A DNA stretch of 64,000 nucleotides. Origin: Brachybacterium subflavum (GTDB lineage: Bacteria > Actinomycetota > Actinomycetes > Actinomycetales > Dermabacteraceae). The DNA lies in contig NZ_VIGP01000004.1 of the NCBI RefSeq assembly GCF_009299795.1, forward strand, positions 62,001-126,000. The letters are read 5' to 3'. This document shows, one piece after another, positions 1 to 6,884 of the stretch; position 1 is the stretch's first letter, and each line of letters opens with the position of its first letter. Made by a program: the position numbers and the translations under genes. Below the pieces are notes generated by a model. It had not been told where the DNA came from and did no database searches. It saw only the letters and a program-made list of their open reading frames with translations.

Positions 1-300
1 CGGCCCTCGACCTGTCTGCTGGGTGGGCGTAATGAACACGACGTCCACGAGGTGCTTTCGGCCGAACTCGATGCAGGTCGAGTCGATCTCGGCACGCAGT
101 CGGCCGAGCGCTCTCGGGTCGATCTCGGCTGCGCGCGTGAGGTCGACGCGAACGGGTGCGCCGGGATCGAACGTCCTGGCTCGCTGGATGTGCTTGGCGA
201 GGACGGGCGCGGTATCGGAATTGAGTGAGCCGGTAACGGACAGCTCAATAGCGTCCTTGCCGACGTCTGCCTTGACTAGCACAGAGATCTTTCCGGGCAT
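1..300 (-). CDS. STAS-domain-like protein, C-terminus cut by the window edge
   Basis: The first 100 residues are visible, from an ATG at 300 preceded by GGAG. A beta strand (IELSVTGSL), a TAPVL helix start, then VRVDLTRAAEIDPRALGRL follow the STAS/anti-sigma-factor-antagonist pattern, in which a hydrophobic strand ends in VDL and continues I-D-x-x-x-L. The usual Ser/Thr phosphorylation site after the IDS motif is absent, with P-R-A in its place. The gene diverges from the early operon, where an immunity or regulatory gene often sits. A regulatory role is only inferred, and a non-regulatory STAS-like fold cannot be excluded. Confidence 0.45.
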   Translation of the reverse strand, partial: MPGKISVLVKADVGKDAIELSVTGSLNSDTAPVLAKHIQRARTFDPGAPVRVDLTRAAEIDPRALGRLRAEIDSTCIEFGRKHLVDVVFITPTQQTGRGP

Positions 301-517
301 TGCTGAGGTCTCCAATCAAGTCGCCGTAACGAGTTCCTGGATGGCACGGAGAATACACCTGGGTTCGGAGAGGTGCAACCCCCGTCACCAGGCACTTTGC
401 TGACCCCTCTGCTCTGCGTGCATCCGAAACGGCCGATCCGTGGCACACCTCGCGCTACCTCCCAGATCAAGAATCCACCTTTAATGCAGTCAGTTATTTC
501 GAATAGGAAGCGAAGAA
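301..517. promoter_or_regulatory. Divergent intergenic region upstream of the early operon
   Basis: These 217 bases separate the leftward STAS-like gene from the rightward early operon and must hold at least one promoter. The stretch just before 518 is AT-rich for this DNA (TTTAATGC, TTATTTCGAATAGG) and includes the AGGAAG ribosome binding site of the 518 gene. I see no convincing -35/-10 pair and no strong operator palindrome. Confidence 0.35.
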
Positions 518-1399
518 ATGAAAACTCGAATGGAAGCATTTGCCACTGCCCGCTTCGCCACGCACCCGGACGGGAGGATCGCCGCACGCGTCAGCCCGGA
601 GAACATCGCCCCGTGGGCAGTGCCTTTCGAGCTCGGAGAGAAGCCCCTGTTCCACTCCGATTCGGTCATGTCCCTGGAAGGCTGGTCCCCGCTGGACGAG
701 ACCCGCCTCCCGCGCGTCGTGACCGACGAGTTCGTGGACTTCGTGCACGAGGATTACTTCTGGTCCACGAGTGACCGCGTGCGCCTGGAGAAGCCTGCGT
801 TGCGCCACGCCCTCAACGATGCAGTGAAGCGCTCTACCGCCCCGACGACCGACGACACCTCGGTGGACTACCACGCGATGTGGCGGAAGGCCGAGCGTGA
901 GCGCGAGCAGGCCGAGGCGACCGCCGAGCGTTATGGCCGGACCATCGACAAGCTCCAGGCCCGGATCAAAGAGCTGGAGGTCCGCGCGGAGAGGGCCGAG
1001 CAGGAGCGGGACTCCTGGCGCTCCCAGGTCCCGCTCGCGGAATGGGAGAAGGACCTGATCGAGAACCGGCCCCTGACCGCCCGCGAGCATCGCGACGCGA
1101 TGTGGGCGCGCGGCCACCGCCCCGTGAACGGTGCCATCCCGGCGGGCACGCCCTACATGTTCCGCGACCCCGACGGCTTCATCGGCGTGGACCTCGCGGA
1201 CCACGACGTGCCCGCGATCGACGGCCCGGAGTTCGTCGAGCGCCGCCTGATCGACCCGCCGACCCCGACCCGCCCCGAGGGAGCCGAGGCGCTGTCCCGT
1301 CTCATCGCGGACGCCGACGTGGACGAGTGGAACTGCGGAGACCTCGCCGACTACCTGGCCAAGCACGGCGTGCGTGTGACCGAGGACGGCACCCCATGA
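518..1399 (+). CDS. Hypothetical phage protein with central coiled coil
   Basis: 293 residues; family not recognised. The start is supported by AGGAAG seven bases upstream. Residues about 115-165 are a charged helix rich in E/R/A with heptad spacing (EREREQAEAT, ELEVRAERAEQE), a likely coiled coil. A TPYMFRDPDGFIGVDL segment near 210 resembles a beta hairpin. It is the first gene of the rightward early operon, and its stop codon overlaps the next ATG in ATGA. No signal peptide or membrane segment. Confidence 0.7.
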   Translation: MKTRMEAFATARFATHPDGRIAARVSPENIAPWAVPFELGEKPLFHSDSVMSLEGWSPLDETRLPRVVTDEFVDFVHEDYFWSTSDRVRLEKPALRHALNDAVKRSTAPTTDDTSVDYHAMWRKAEREREQAEATAERYGRTIDKLQARIKELEVRAERAEQERDSWRSQVPLAEWEKDLIENRPLTAREHRDAMWARGHRPVNGAIPAGTPYMFRDPDGFIGVDLADHDVPAIDGPEFVERRLIDPPTPTRPEGAEALSRLIADADVDEWNCGDLADYLAKHGVRVTEDGTP

Positions 1400-1569
1400 G
1401 GGCCGCCCGCGTCCGCGTCTGGCGCTCCGAGGTGTTCACCCACCACTGGTGGATCGACTACTACGACACCCACGGCTACCTCATCGACTCCCGCCACCGA
1501 CCCACCCACGCCGCTGCTCTGGCGCACGCCCTGTCCGCTGTGGAACTCGCACCTGAGGAGGAGCGATGA
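1396..1569 (+). CDS. Small hypothetical protein (57 aa)
   Basis: The ATG overlaps the stop of the preceding gene (ATGA), so translation is probably coupled. It contains HHWWIDYYDTHGYLIDS, an aromatic beta-like stretch, then an alanine-rich helix ending ELAPEEER. The C-terminus resembles that of the next small protein (GLAPEGER), hinting at duplication. No known family. Confidence 0.6.
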   Translation: MRAARVRVWRSEVFTHHWWIDYYDTHGYLIDSRHRPTHAAALAHALSAVELAPEEER

Positions 1570-1757
1570 GCGCTCCCGTCCGCATCGCGGAGACCTGCTC
1601 GTGCGGGGCTTCGATCGAGATCGTGGGCGGGAGTCTGCACCGCCGCGACGAGAACCCCGCGAACCCCCGCAGCGCCGAGGAGGTCGTGGAGCGCTGGCGC
1701 ACCGACCACCATCACGCCCTGGCCGCTGTGGGACTCGCACCCGAGGGGGAGCGATGA
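1566..1757 (+). CDS. Small hypothetical protein (63 aa)
   Basis: Starts in an ATGA overlap with the previous gene. An N-terminal TCSCGASIEIVGG looks like half of a zinc ribbon (one C-x-C), followed by a polar helix containing RTDHHHALAAVGLAP. The last 15 residues resemble the C-terminus of the preceding 57-residue protein. Function unknown. Confidence 0.6.
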   Translation: MSAPVRIAETCSCGASIEIVGGSLHRRDENPANPRSAEEVVERWRTDHHHALAAVGLAPEGER

Positions 1758-1936
1758 GCGTCGATCCACCCCGCTACGGGCCCTGGCACCTCTGGTTCGC
1801 CTGGCATCCCGTCCGCACCGACCAGCACGGCTGGCGCTGGCTCCGCACCGTCGAACGCCAGCAGTGGGTCGGCGGGCGTTCCTGGCGCGGCTGGGACTAC
1901 CGCCCCACCCCCGACAACCGCAAGGAGATCCGATGA
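1754..1936 (+). CDS. Small Trp-rich hypothetical protein (60 aa)
   Basis: ATGA-coupled to the upstream gene. The protein is basic and rich in tryptophan (WHLWFAWHPVR, GWRWLR, RSWRGWDY), suggesting a small beta fold. No family recognised. Confidence 0.6.
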   Translation: MSVDPPRYGPWHLWFAWHPVRTDQHGWRWLRTVERQQWVGGRSWRGWDYRPTPDNRKEIR

Positions 1937-1971
1937 GCATCACCGACCGCGCCCGAGAAGGAGAACGACCG

Positions 1972-2298
1972 ATGAGTACCAAGCCCAACTACCATCACCT
2001 GACCGTCACGATCGCCCCGCTGGGCGACGTGCACTGGTCCATCGACTGCACCGCACCCGAGGGCGCATGGTGCCGCACCTGGTGTGACGAGGGATGCGAG
2101 AACTTCTCTGATCCCGAGCACGAGGGACACGCCATGAAGGACCAGGGCACGTGCGGTATCGCCCCGTGGTTCGACGACAGCTCCATGATCCCGGAGATGT
2201 ACGAGGGCATCGAGCAGCCGCTCCGCTCCGGCCCCGTGTCCCTGCACGTCTCGGACGACGAGACGTCGTGGGAGTACGTCGAGGACGCGGCCCGATGA
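1972..2298 (+). CDS. Small hypothetical protein with Cys/His cluster (108 aa)
   Basis: The ATG at 1972 is chosen because GAAGGAGA lies eight bases upstream. An in-frame ATG at 1933 overlaps the previous stop as ATGA and would add the peptide MSITDRAREGERP, nearly the same as the start of the following protein. The mature part has IDCTAPEGAWCRTWCDEGCENF with H-x-H-x-x-T residues nearby, compatible with zinc binding. The C-terminus is acidic. Function unknown. Confidence 0.55.
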   Translation: MSTKPNYHHLTVTIAPLGDVHWSIDCTAPEGAWCRTWCDEGCENFSDPEHEGHAMKDQGTCGIAPWFDDSSMIPEMYEGIEQPLRSGPVSLHVSDDETSWEYVEDAAR

Positions 2299-2558
2299 AC
2301 ATCACCGACCGAGCCCGAGCCGAAGCCGAGCGGCGACACTTCCCAATCGACCGCCCGCCCATGACCACCGAGCGATGCGCCGTGCAGGGCTTCATCGACG
2401 GGGCAGAGTGGCAGGCGTCCCTCCCGCCGACCGACGAGGAGGTGCTCGCCGCCCTCAACGCCTACACGGGCGAGGACGATTTGGGCATCGAGTCGTGGGG
2501 CAGCTACGCCGACGACATGCGTGCCGCCTTGGTCGCCGCGAGGGAGGTCCAGCGATGA
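2295..2558 (+). CDS. Small hypothetical protein, MNITDRAR start (87 aa)
   Basis: Coupled through ATGA. An N-terminal helix (ITDRARAEAERR) is followed by CAVQGFIDGAEWQAS and an acidic C-terminal half containing GIESWGSYADDMRAALVAAREV. Proteins with a FIDGAEWQ-like stretch are common small phage orphans. No function assigned. Confidence 0.6.
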   Translation: MNITDRARAEAERRHFPIDRPPMTTERCAVQGFIDGAEWQASLPPTDEEVLAALNAYTGEDDLGIESWGSYADDMRAALVAAREVQR

Positions 2559-2791
2559 CCATCATGTTCGGCCCCACCGGCGGCGACCCGGCCGACTTCC
2601 AGCCCCTCGGATGGATCGACAGCCTCACGGAGCCGGTCGAGGATCCCGAGGCGCACGTGATGCCGGAGCCGACCGCGGCCACGTTCACCGCGCGCCTCAA
2701 GGGCCCGAAGGCGCGGCAGCCATGGCGGCTGTTCGCGGATCACTACACGCACCCACGGCAGGCGCTCCACAACGGGAGGAAGCCGCGATGA
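2555..2791 (+). CDS. Small hypothetical protein (78 aa)
   Basis: ATGA overlap with the upstream gene. The N-terminal half is acidic and Gly/Pro-rich (GPTGGDPADFQPLGW). The C-terminal half is basic (FTARLKGPKARQPWRLFADHY). No motif or family recognised. Confidence 0.55.
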   Translation: MTIMFGPTGGDPADFQPLGWIDSLTEPVEDPEAHVMPEPTAATFTARLKGPKARQPWRLFADHYTHPRQALHNGRKPR

Positions 2792-3045
2792 CCACCGACC
2801 CGACCGACCTGCGCGAGAGGATCGCGCGGGCAATCTGCGATGCCGACGACGCGGGCGGGGACAACTGGACCGAGGACCGCGACTGGTATCTCGCACAGGC
2901 CGATGCTGTCCTGCCCATCGTGCGGGAGGCGCAGGCCGAGGCGTGGGAACGAGGTCGCCGGGCCGCATACGCGGAGGGGGTTGACCGCCGTTACCCGATC
3001 TGGGAGCGATCCCCCAACCCCTACCGGCAGGAGACCCAGCGATGA
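2788..3045 (+). CDS. Small hypothetical protein (85 aa)
   Basis: ATGA overlap. It is mostly helical, with RERIARAICDADDAGGDNW then YLAQADAVLPIVREAQAEAWERGRR. This resembles the many short actinophage proteins that start with an 'IARAI..AD' helix and contain a 'W..GR..AY.EG' segment. Function unknown. Confidence 0.6.
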   Translation: MTTDPTDLRERIARAICDADDAGGDNWTEDRDWYLAQADAVLPIVREAQAEAWERGRRAAYAEGVDRRYPIWERSPNPYRQETQR

Positions 3046-3287
3046 CCCCGGCGGAGCGTGAGCGGCTGCGCGGCCTTGCCTCCGAGCACGCCGCCCTCGG
3101 CGACTACGCGGGCATGGACGCGGCCATCGCCGCCGCGGGCCACATCGCCCAGCTCGAGGCCCAGGTGCAGCGCATCCGCGCCCTCCATGAGCACCGCGCC
3201 CCCGAACCCCCGTACGTCGAGTACTGCGAGCACTGCGGGGCCGACTGGCCGTGTCAGACCGTGCGGGTGCTCGACGGCACCGAGTAG
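3042..3287 (+). CDS. Small protein with C-terminal Cys pairs (81 aa)
   Basis: Coupled by ATGA overlap. Residues 1-50 form an Ala-rich helix pair. The C-terminus has YCEHCGADWPCQT, a C-x-x-C-x5-C cluster that could bind one metal as a minimal zinc knuckle. Unknown function. It closes this run of overlapping genes, leaving a 14-bp gap before the next. Confidence 0.6.
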   Translation: MTPAERERLRGLASEHAALGDYAGMDAAIAAAGHIAQLEAQVQRIRALHEHRAPEPPYVEYCEHCGADWPCQTVRVLDGTE

Positions 3288-3301
3288 GAGAGGATGCAGG
3301 C

Positions 3302-3883
3302 ATGAACGACCGGATCCGCATATCAAGCCCCGACGGGGATGATCGTCAGCACCTCGAGAAGCAGCTCGACGACGGTTCCTGGCAGAGGATCGAACCTGCG
3401 CCCGATCTGCAGCTGCAACTGGGGCAGATCCGGAACCTCCACCGCGACGCTCTCGAGGGGATCGCTGACGACTACGAACATCACCAGAGGGCTCTAGCGC
3501 AGGACGCCCTGGATACAGCCGACGCCTTCATCCAGGGCGCGATGAACCCAGGCAACGCGGCGGCCGAAGCCCTTAGCAAGCGGTTCCGTGGGCCAGTGGA
3601 GAAGGCTTCCGGGATCACGGCCGCCGGGAAGGAACAAGCCGAGGCCCTCGCGAACCGAACCGCACGCCCGTCGATCAAGACGCCGACCATCGAGCAGGAG
3701 CTCGCCGAGAACCCCGTCTATCAGGTCGTCGAGAGGCTCGACGAACAGAATCAGATCCTCCAGGACCAGCGAGACCAGGCTCGAGGGGAAGCGAAAGCGT
3801 CGGCGCGGCACAGCAGATGGGCACTCATCGCTGCCTGGGCTGGCGTCGCCGCCGCGGTTATCGTCCCGATCATCTTCCGGTAG
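3302..3883 (+). CDS. Hypothetical coiled-coil protein with C-terminal membrane anchor
   Basis: 193 residues starting at ATG 3302, after GAGAGGATGCAG. The N-terminal part is soluble and helical. Residues about 140-170 (VERLDEQNQILQDQRDQAR) are coiled coil, and the last 22 (WALIAAWAGVAAAVIVPIIF) form one membrane segment, so it is probably a tail-anchored inner-face protein. It ends against a convergent minus-strand gene. Confidence 0.6.
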   Translation: MNDRIRISSPDGDDRQHLEKQLDDGSWQRIEPAPDLQLQLGQIRNLHRDALEGIADDYEHHQRALAQDALDTADAFIQGAMNPGNAAAEALSKRFRGPVEKASGITAAGKEQAEALANRTARPSIKTPTIEQELAENPVYQVVERLDEQNQILQDQRDQARGEAKASARHSRWALIAAWAGVAAAVIVPIIFR

Positions 3884-3886
3884 CCA

Positions 3887-4060
3887 TCACCCGAAGTACC
3901 GCGCCACCGCAATCCGCGCATCGTCTGGGACGACCAGAACCTCGAACATGTCCCACGCGAGCGCCACGTAGTCGGACGCCAGCTGCTCCGAGTCCAGCCC
4001 CTGCGGTAGATCAGCCCGCATCTGCTGGACGATCGCCCGTTCCTGACCACGCGTCAACAT
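3887..4060 (-). CDS. 57-aa protein of a family found at both ends of the prophage
   Basis: Encoded against the early operon. The central LASDYVALAWD and the VVPDDARIAVARY tail match a 52-residue plus-strand gene at 36342-36500 (MASEYVALAWD, VSPDEARLAVARW), so the two are paralogs. The start is supported by TAGGTT six bases upstream on the same strand, fitting a leaderless transcript. The convergent early gene ends four bases away. Function unknown; lysogenic expression is inferred. Confidence 0.65.
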   Translation of the reverse strand: MLTRGQERAIVQQMRADLPQGLDSEQLASDYVALAWDMFEVLVVPDDARIAVARYFG

Positions 4061-4066
4061 GACGCG

Positions 4067-4072
4067 AACCTA
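4067..4072 (-). promoter_or_regulatory. TAGGTT -10 element of a leaderless transcript
   Basis: On the minus strand TAGGTT is followed by six bases and then ATG of the 57-residue gene. TANNNT at this distance is the usual actinobacterial leaderless arrangement. No clear -35 and no Shine-Dalgarno are seen. Confidence 0.45.
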
Positions 4073-4076
4073 CCCC

Positions 4077-4119
4077 AAGCCCTCACCGACCGGTGGGGGC
4101 TTCTTCTATGCCCGAGGAG
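4077..4119 (+). promoter_or_regulatory. Hairpin plus CTATGCCCGAGGAG leader element
   Basis: AAGCCCTCACC (4077-4087) pairs with GGTGGGGGCTT (4092-4102) over 11 positions with one G-T pair. It is followed directly by CTTCTATGCCC and GAGGAG. The GAGGAG lies six bases from GTG 4126. The same order of hairpin, pyrimidines and ATGCCC recurs around the prophage. It can terminate upstream transcripts and serve as the leader of the next gene. Confidence 0.6.
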
Positions 4120-4125
4120 CAATAC

Positions 4126-4503
4126 GTGGCCCAAGACCACATCACCATCGACATCCCCGAGGCGCTCTGGCTGTCCTCGAACATGCGCCCCCACTGGGCA
4201 GAGAAGGCACGCAAGACCGCCGCACTCCGGCAGCTCGCCCGCCTCCGCGCACGAACCCTCCGCACCTTCGAGGTCGCCCACTGCACCGCGTTCATCGCGT
4301 ACTCGCGCGCCGGCCGCGCAGACCCCGCCAACGCCGCACCGACCGTGAAAGCCCTCATCGACGGCGTCGTCGACGCCCACCGGCTCCCCGACGACGACCA
4401 CAAGCACCTCATCGGCCCCGACTACCGCCGCGACCCCAACACCGGCATCAAGGGCCTGCACCGGGTGCGGCTCGTGTTCACCGACCAGACCATCGACTTC
4501 TGA
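4126..4503 (+). CDS. RusA-like Holliday junction resolvase
   Basis: 125 residues from GTG 4126, chosen over ATG 4108 because GAGGAG sits six bases before it and ATGCCC belongs to a repeated leader element. RADPANAAPTVKALIDGVVD followed by LPDDDHKHLIGPDYR is the RusA core, which cuts branched DNA during phage replication and recombination using carboxylates. Escherichia coli RusA has D-x-D in the first motif. Here it reads DPAN, so the second Asp is Ala, while the later DDD is kept. It lies just upstream of the replication genes. Confidence 0.7.
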   Translation: MAQDHITIDIPEALWLSSNMRPHWAEKARKTAALRQLARLRARTLRTFEVAHCTAFIAYSRAGRADPANAAPTVKALIDGVVDAHRLPDDDHKHLIGPDYRRDPNTGIKGLHRVRLVFTDQTIDF

Positions 4504-4514
4504 GAGGAGTCCTC

Positions 4515-5309
4515 ATGCCCCGGAAGCTCGGTGGCGCATACTTCGCCCGCCTCGCTCTCGACTACTTCGATCACCCGAAGATCGCGTCGCTCTCGGCGGA
4601 GGCGATCGTGGCTCATCTTGAGATGATCGTCTACTCCCGGAGGTACCTGACCGATGGTCGAGTGCCCCAACGAGTCGTTCAACGATTCGATGAACGAGTC
4701 GTTGACGAGCTGTGCACGAACGATCCAACCTCGCCGTCCCTCGTCCTCAACGACGACGGAAGCGGTCAACTCCATGACTACGACGATGCGCAGGAGACCC
4801 GGGCCGACGTCGAGGCAAAACGCCTGGCAGGGAAGACGGCCGGGAAGGCGAGCGCCGAGAAGCGCAAGCAGCCGTCCAACGGATCGTCCAACAAGTCGTT
4901 CAACGGATCGTCGACGAAGCGTTCAACAGAGGAAGAGGAAGAGGAAGAGAACTCGTCCGAGGTCGCTGAAGCGACCCCGAGAGAGGACGTCAATTCCCTC
5001 TGCAACCGCCTCGCTGACCGGATCGAAGCGAACGGCTCCAAGCGTCCGACGATCACCAAGTCGTGGCGAGACGCAGCCCGACTCATGCTCGACCGCGACG
5101 GCCGAGACCAATCCGAAGCCGAGCGCCTCATCGACTGGTGCCAGAACGACGACTTCTGGCGCGGCAACGTCATGTCCATGCCGAAGTTCCGATCGCAGTT
5201 CGATCAGCTCCGACTCAAGGCGAAGACCGCGCCCACCGCGCGGCCCCTCGGATCCAACGACGACGCAAGGCAGTTCCTGTCCATGAACCCCCACCTGCTC
5301 AATGGATGA
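4515..5309 (+). CDS. Phage replication initiator / helicase loader-like protein
   Basis: 264 residues; ATG 4515 follows GAGGAGT. The N-terminus (GAYFARLALDYFDHPKIASLSAEAIVAHLEMIVYS) looks like the winged-helix start of phage replisome organisers. A low-complexity acidic/serine linker (about 115-155, with EEEEEEE) separates it from a C-terminal domain SWRDAARLMLDRD...AERLIDWCQ..DFWRGNVMSMPKFR, typical of helicase-loading domains. It overlaps the helicase gene by eight bases. Two iteron clusters lie inside the gene, the lambda O arrangement, so it may bind its own coding sequence. Confidence 0.7.
   Translation: MPRKLGGAYFARLALDYFDHPKIASLSAEAIVAHLEMIVYSRRYLTDGRVPQRVVQRFDERVVDELCTNDPTSPSLVLNDDGSGQLHDYDDAQETRADVEAKRLAGKTAGKASAEKRKQPSNGSSNKSFNGSSTKRSTEEEEEEENSSEVAEATPREDVNSLCNRLADRIEANGSKRPTITKSWRDAARLMLDRDGRDQSEAERLIDWCQNDDFWRGNVMSMPKFRSQFDQLRLKAKTAPTARPLGSNDDARQFLSMNPHLLNG
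4668..4703 (+). repeat. Three tandem 12-bp iterons, cluster I
   Basis: Units begin at 4668, 4680 and 4692 in exact 12-bp register: CAACGAGTCGTT, CAACGATTCGAT, GAACGAGTCGTT. The core AACGA-G-TCGTT is itself a palindrome. They lie inside the replication initiator gene, encoding QRVV, QRFD and ERVV. This is a candidate origin binding site. Confidence 0.6.
4877..4924 (+). repeat. Four tandem 12-bp iterons, cluster II
   Basis: Units start at 4877, 4889, 4901 and 4913 without gaps: CAACGGATCGTC, CAACAAGTCGTT, CAACGGATCGTC, GACGAAGCGTTC. They share the CAACGNNTCGT pattern of cluster I and encode the serine/asparagine-rich linker. A strand-biased purine run (4926-4952, GAGGAA repeats) follows at once and could be the unwinding side of an origin. 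Confidence 0.6.
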
Positions 5310-6513
5310 CACCGACCAGCCCATCAACACCGCCGCCGCGGAGCGAGCCGTCATCGGCGCGTGCATCACGTCCCCCGACTCCTACCGGTGGGCGCAGCAC
5401 CTCGAGCCCGACGACTTCTCGTCCGGACGGTTCGGCGTCGTCTGGGCCACCCTGCGTGATCGACGCACCGCCGGCGAGCCCACGGACATCGCCACCATGG
5501 ACGGCGTCCTCGGCCGGACCGTCAAGGGCTACCAGCCCGGCGACGTGTTCGGCCTCGTCGACGGCATGCCCGCCGGCGGCACCACAGCCCACTGGGCCGA
5601 CCAGATCGCGGAAGGGTCCAAGCGCCGGCAACTCATCGCCGCCGCCGCCAGGGCCCGCCAGAACGCGACCGACGCCGACCTCGCTGACGCCCTCGCGATC
5701 GTCAAGCGCGACCTCGAGGACATCGGCAAGGCCACCTCGAGCGACCTCCGAGCCAGGCCCCTGGCCCGGGTACTCGAGGAGTCCGACGCCTACGACTGGC
5801 TGATCCCAGACATCCTCGAACGCCAGGAGCGGGCGATCTTCACCGGCGGCGAGGGCGGCGGCAAGACCACGTTGGTCCGGCAGCTCGCGATCTGCTCCGC
5901 CGCCGGCATCCACCCGTTCACGTTCCAGCCCATCGACCCGGTGCGCGTCCTCATCATCGACGCGGAGAACACCGAACGGCAGTGGCGCAGGGCGACCCGT
6001 CGCCTCGTCGCAACCGCCAGCCAGCAGGCCGACCGAGACGTCGCCGAGATGATCCCGCTCGCCTGCACACCCCGCCTCGACATCACGAGAGAGCGGGACA
6101 TGTCCGCCATCCACCGCCTCATCGACGACCACCAGCCCGACCTGCTATTCATCGGACCGCTGTACAAGCTCGTCCCGAGGGCCATCCAGTCCGACGACGA
6201 CGCAGCCCCCGTGCTCGCCGCCCTCGACACCCTCCGCGACCGGGGCCTCGCCCTCGTCATGGAAGCCCACGCGGGGCACGGTCAATCCGCCCAAGGGCAA
6301 CGGGATCTCCGTCCCCGCGGATCCTCCGCCCTGCTCGGCTGGCCCGAGTTCGGCATGGGGCTACGCCTCGACACCGACCACCCGCCGTACCAGGCGAACC
6401 CCGGCGACTTCCGCACTCGCAAGGTCGAGCTCGTCCGCTGGCGCGGCGACCGAGACCAACGCTCGTGGCCGTCATCGCTGTACGCCTCCGGCACGTACCC
6501 GTGGGAGCCGTGA
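5302..6513 (+). CDS. Replicative helicase: DnaB N-domain fused to RecA-like ATPase
   Basis: 403 residues. About 10-100 match the DnaB N-terminal domain (AAAERAVIGACITSPD, DDFSSGRFGVVWATL, PTDIATM). About 175-390 form a RepA/AAA_25-type ATPase: Walker A TGGEGGGKTT near 182, VRVLIIDAENTE, and Walker B PDLLFIGPLYKLV. It would unwind DNA at the phage fork, probably loaded by the protein encoded just upstream (ATG overlaps that gene by eight bases). It is shorter than DnaB (about 450) and its ATPase is RepA-like rather than DnaB_C. Confidence 0.8.
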   Translation: MDDTDQPINTAAAERAVIGACITSPDSYRWAQHLEPDDFSSGRFGVVWATLRDRRTAGEPTDIATMDGVLGRTVKGYQPGDVFGLVDGMPAGGTTAHWADQIAEGSKRRQLIAAAARARQNATDADLADALAIVKRDLEDIGKATSSDLRARPLARVLEESDAYDWLIPDILERQERAIFTGGEGGGKTTLVRQLAICSAAGIHPFTFQPIDPVRVLIIDAENTERQWRRATRRLVATASQQADRDVAEMIPLACTPRLDITRERDMSAIHRLIDDHQPDLLFIGPLYKLVPRAIQSDDDAAPVLAALDTLRDRGLALVMEAHAGHGQSAQGQRDLRPRGSSALLGWPEFGMGLRLDTDHPPYQANPGDFRTRKVELVRWRGDRDQRSWPSSLYASGTYPWEP

Positions 6514-6719
6514 TGGACATCTTCGACCTCGAGGAGCTGATGCACGACGACCCGTCCGACGACCCCGACTGGACCGACAAGGTTCAGCGGGCTCGCGAAC
6601 GGGTCGCCACCTTCAACGCGCTCGCGCCCGCCCAGCAGCTCGAGCGGCTGCGCAGGCCCTGCGACGGATCGTGCCTCCTGCCCGAGGTGCGCGCCGTCGC
6701 GCTTCGACCATTCGACTAG
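6513..6719 (+). CDS. Small acidic hypothetical protein (68 aa)
   Basis: Begins in a TGATG overlap with the helicase stop. The N-terminus is very acidic (MDIFDLEELMHDDPSDDPDW), followed by a helical segment and CDGSCLLPEVRAVALRPFD. Some mobile-element proteins have this acidic tail, but no family is recognised. Confidence 0.55.
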   Translation: MDIFDLEELMHDDPSDDPDWTDKVQRARERVATFNALAPAQQLERLRRPCDGSCLLPEVRAVALRPFD

Positions 6720-6728
6720 GAGAACCCA

Positions 6729-6884
6729 ATGACCGACCCGCCTCGCCTCGAGGTCGCCCAACGGCTGGCCGCCACCGACCAGTACTGGCGCGCCTACCTC
6801 GACGGCCTCAACGACAAGCACCACGTACTCGAGCCCCCGGATACCCCGGGGGCTTCTTCATGCCCGGAGGGAACTCAGCCATGA
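6729..6884 (+). CDS. Small hypothetical protein (51 aa)
   Basis: ATG 6729 follows AGGAGAACCCA, a good ribosome binding site. The helical N-terminal part LEVAQRLAATDQYWRAYLDGLNDKHHVL is plausible protein. The last 17 codons run through the following hairpin and leader and end in the ATGA of the next start, so the tail may be incidental read-through. Confidence 0.5.
   Translation: MTDPPRLEVAQRLAATDQYWRAYLDGLNDKHHVLEPPDTPGASSCPEGTQP
6832..6870 (+). promoter_or_regulatory. Hairpin plus CATGCCCGGAGG leader element
   Basis: AGCCCCCGG (6832-6840) pairs perfectly with CCGGGGGCT (6846-6854), followed by TCTTCATGCCCGGAGG. The GGAGG lies ten bases from ATG 6881. It is the clearest copy of the prophage hairpin-ATGCCC-SD element and sits inside the end of the 51-residue gene. 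Confidence 0.6.

Noticed and set aside
494-1366. Minus-strand frame of 290 residues opposite the first early gene
   Set aside because: No ribosome binding site, shadow composition, and it would clash with the promoter region.
4108-4125. ATG 4108 as start of the RusA-like gene, and likewise ATG 33082 for the endolysin
   Set aside because: Both belong to the constant CATGCCC part of a leader element, and a good SD with the proper spacing points to GTG 4126 and ATG 33100.
4668-4924. Tandem repeats considered as a CRISPR array
   Set aside because: Units are 12 bp, contiguous without spacers, and inside a coding frame; iterons explain them. No CRISPR or cas gene was seen anywhere.
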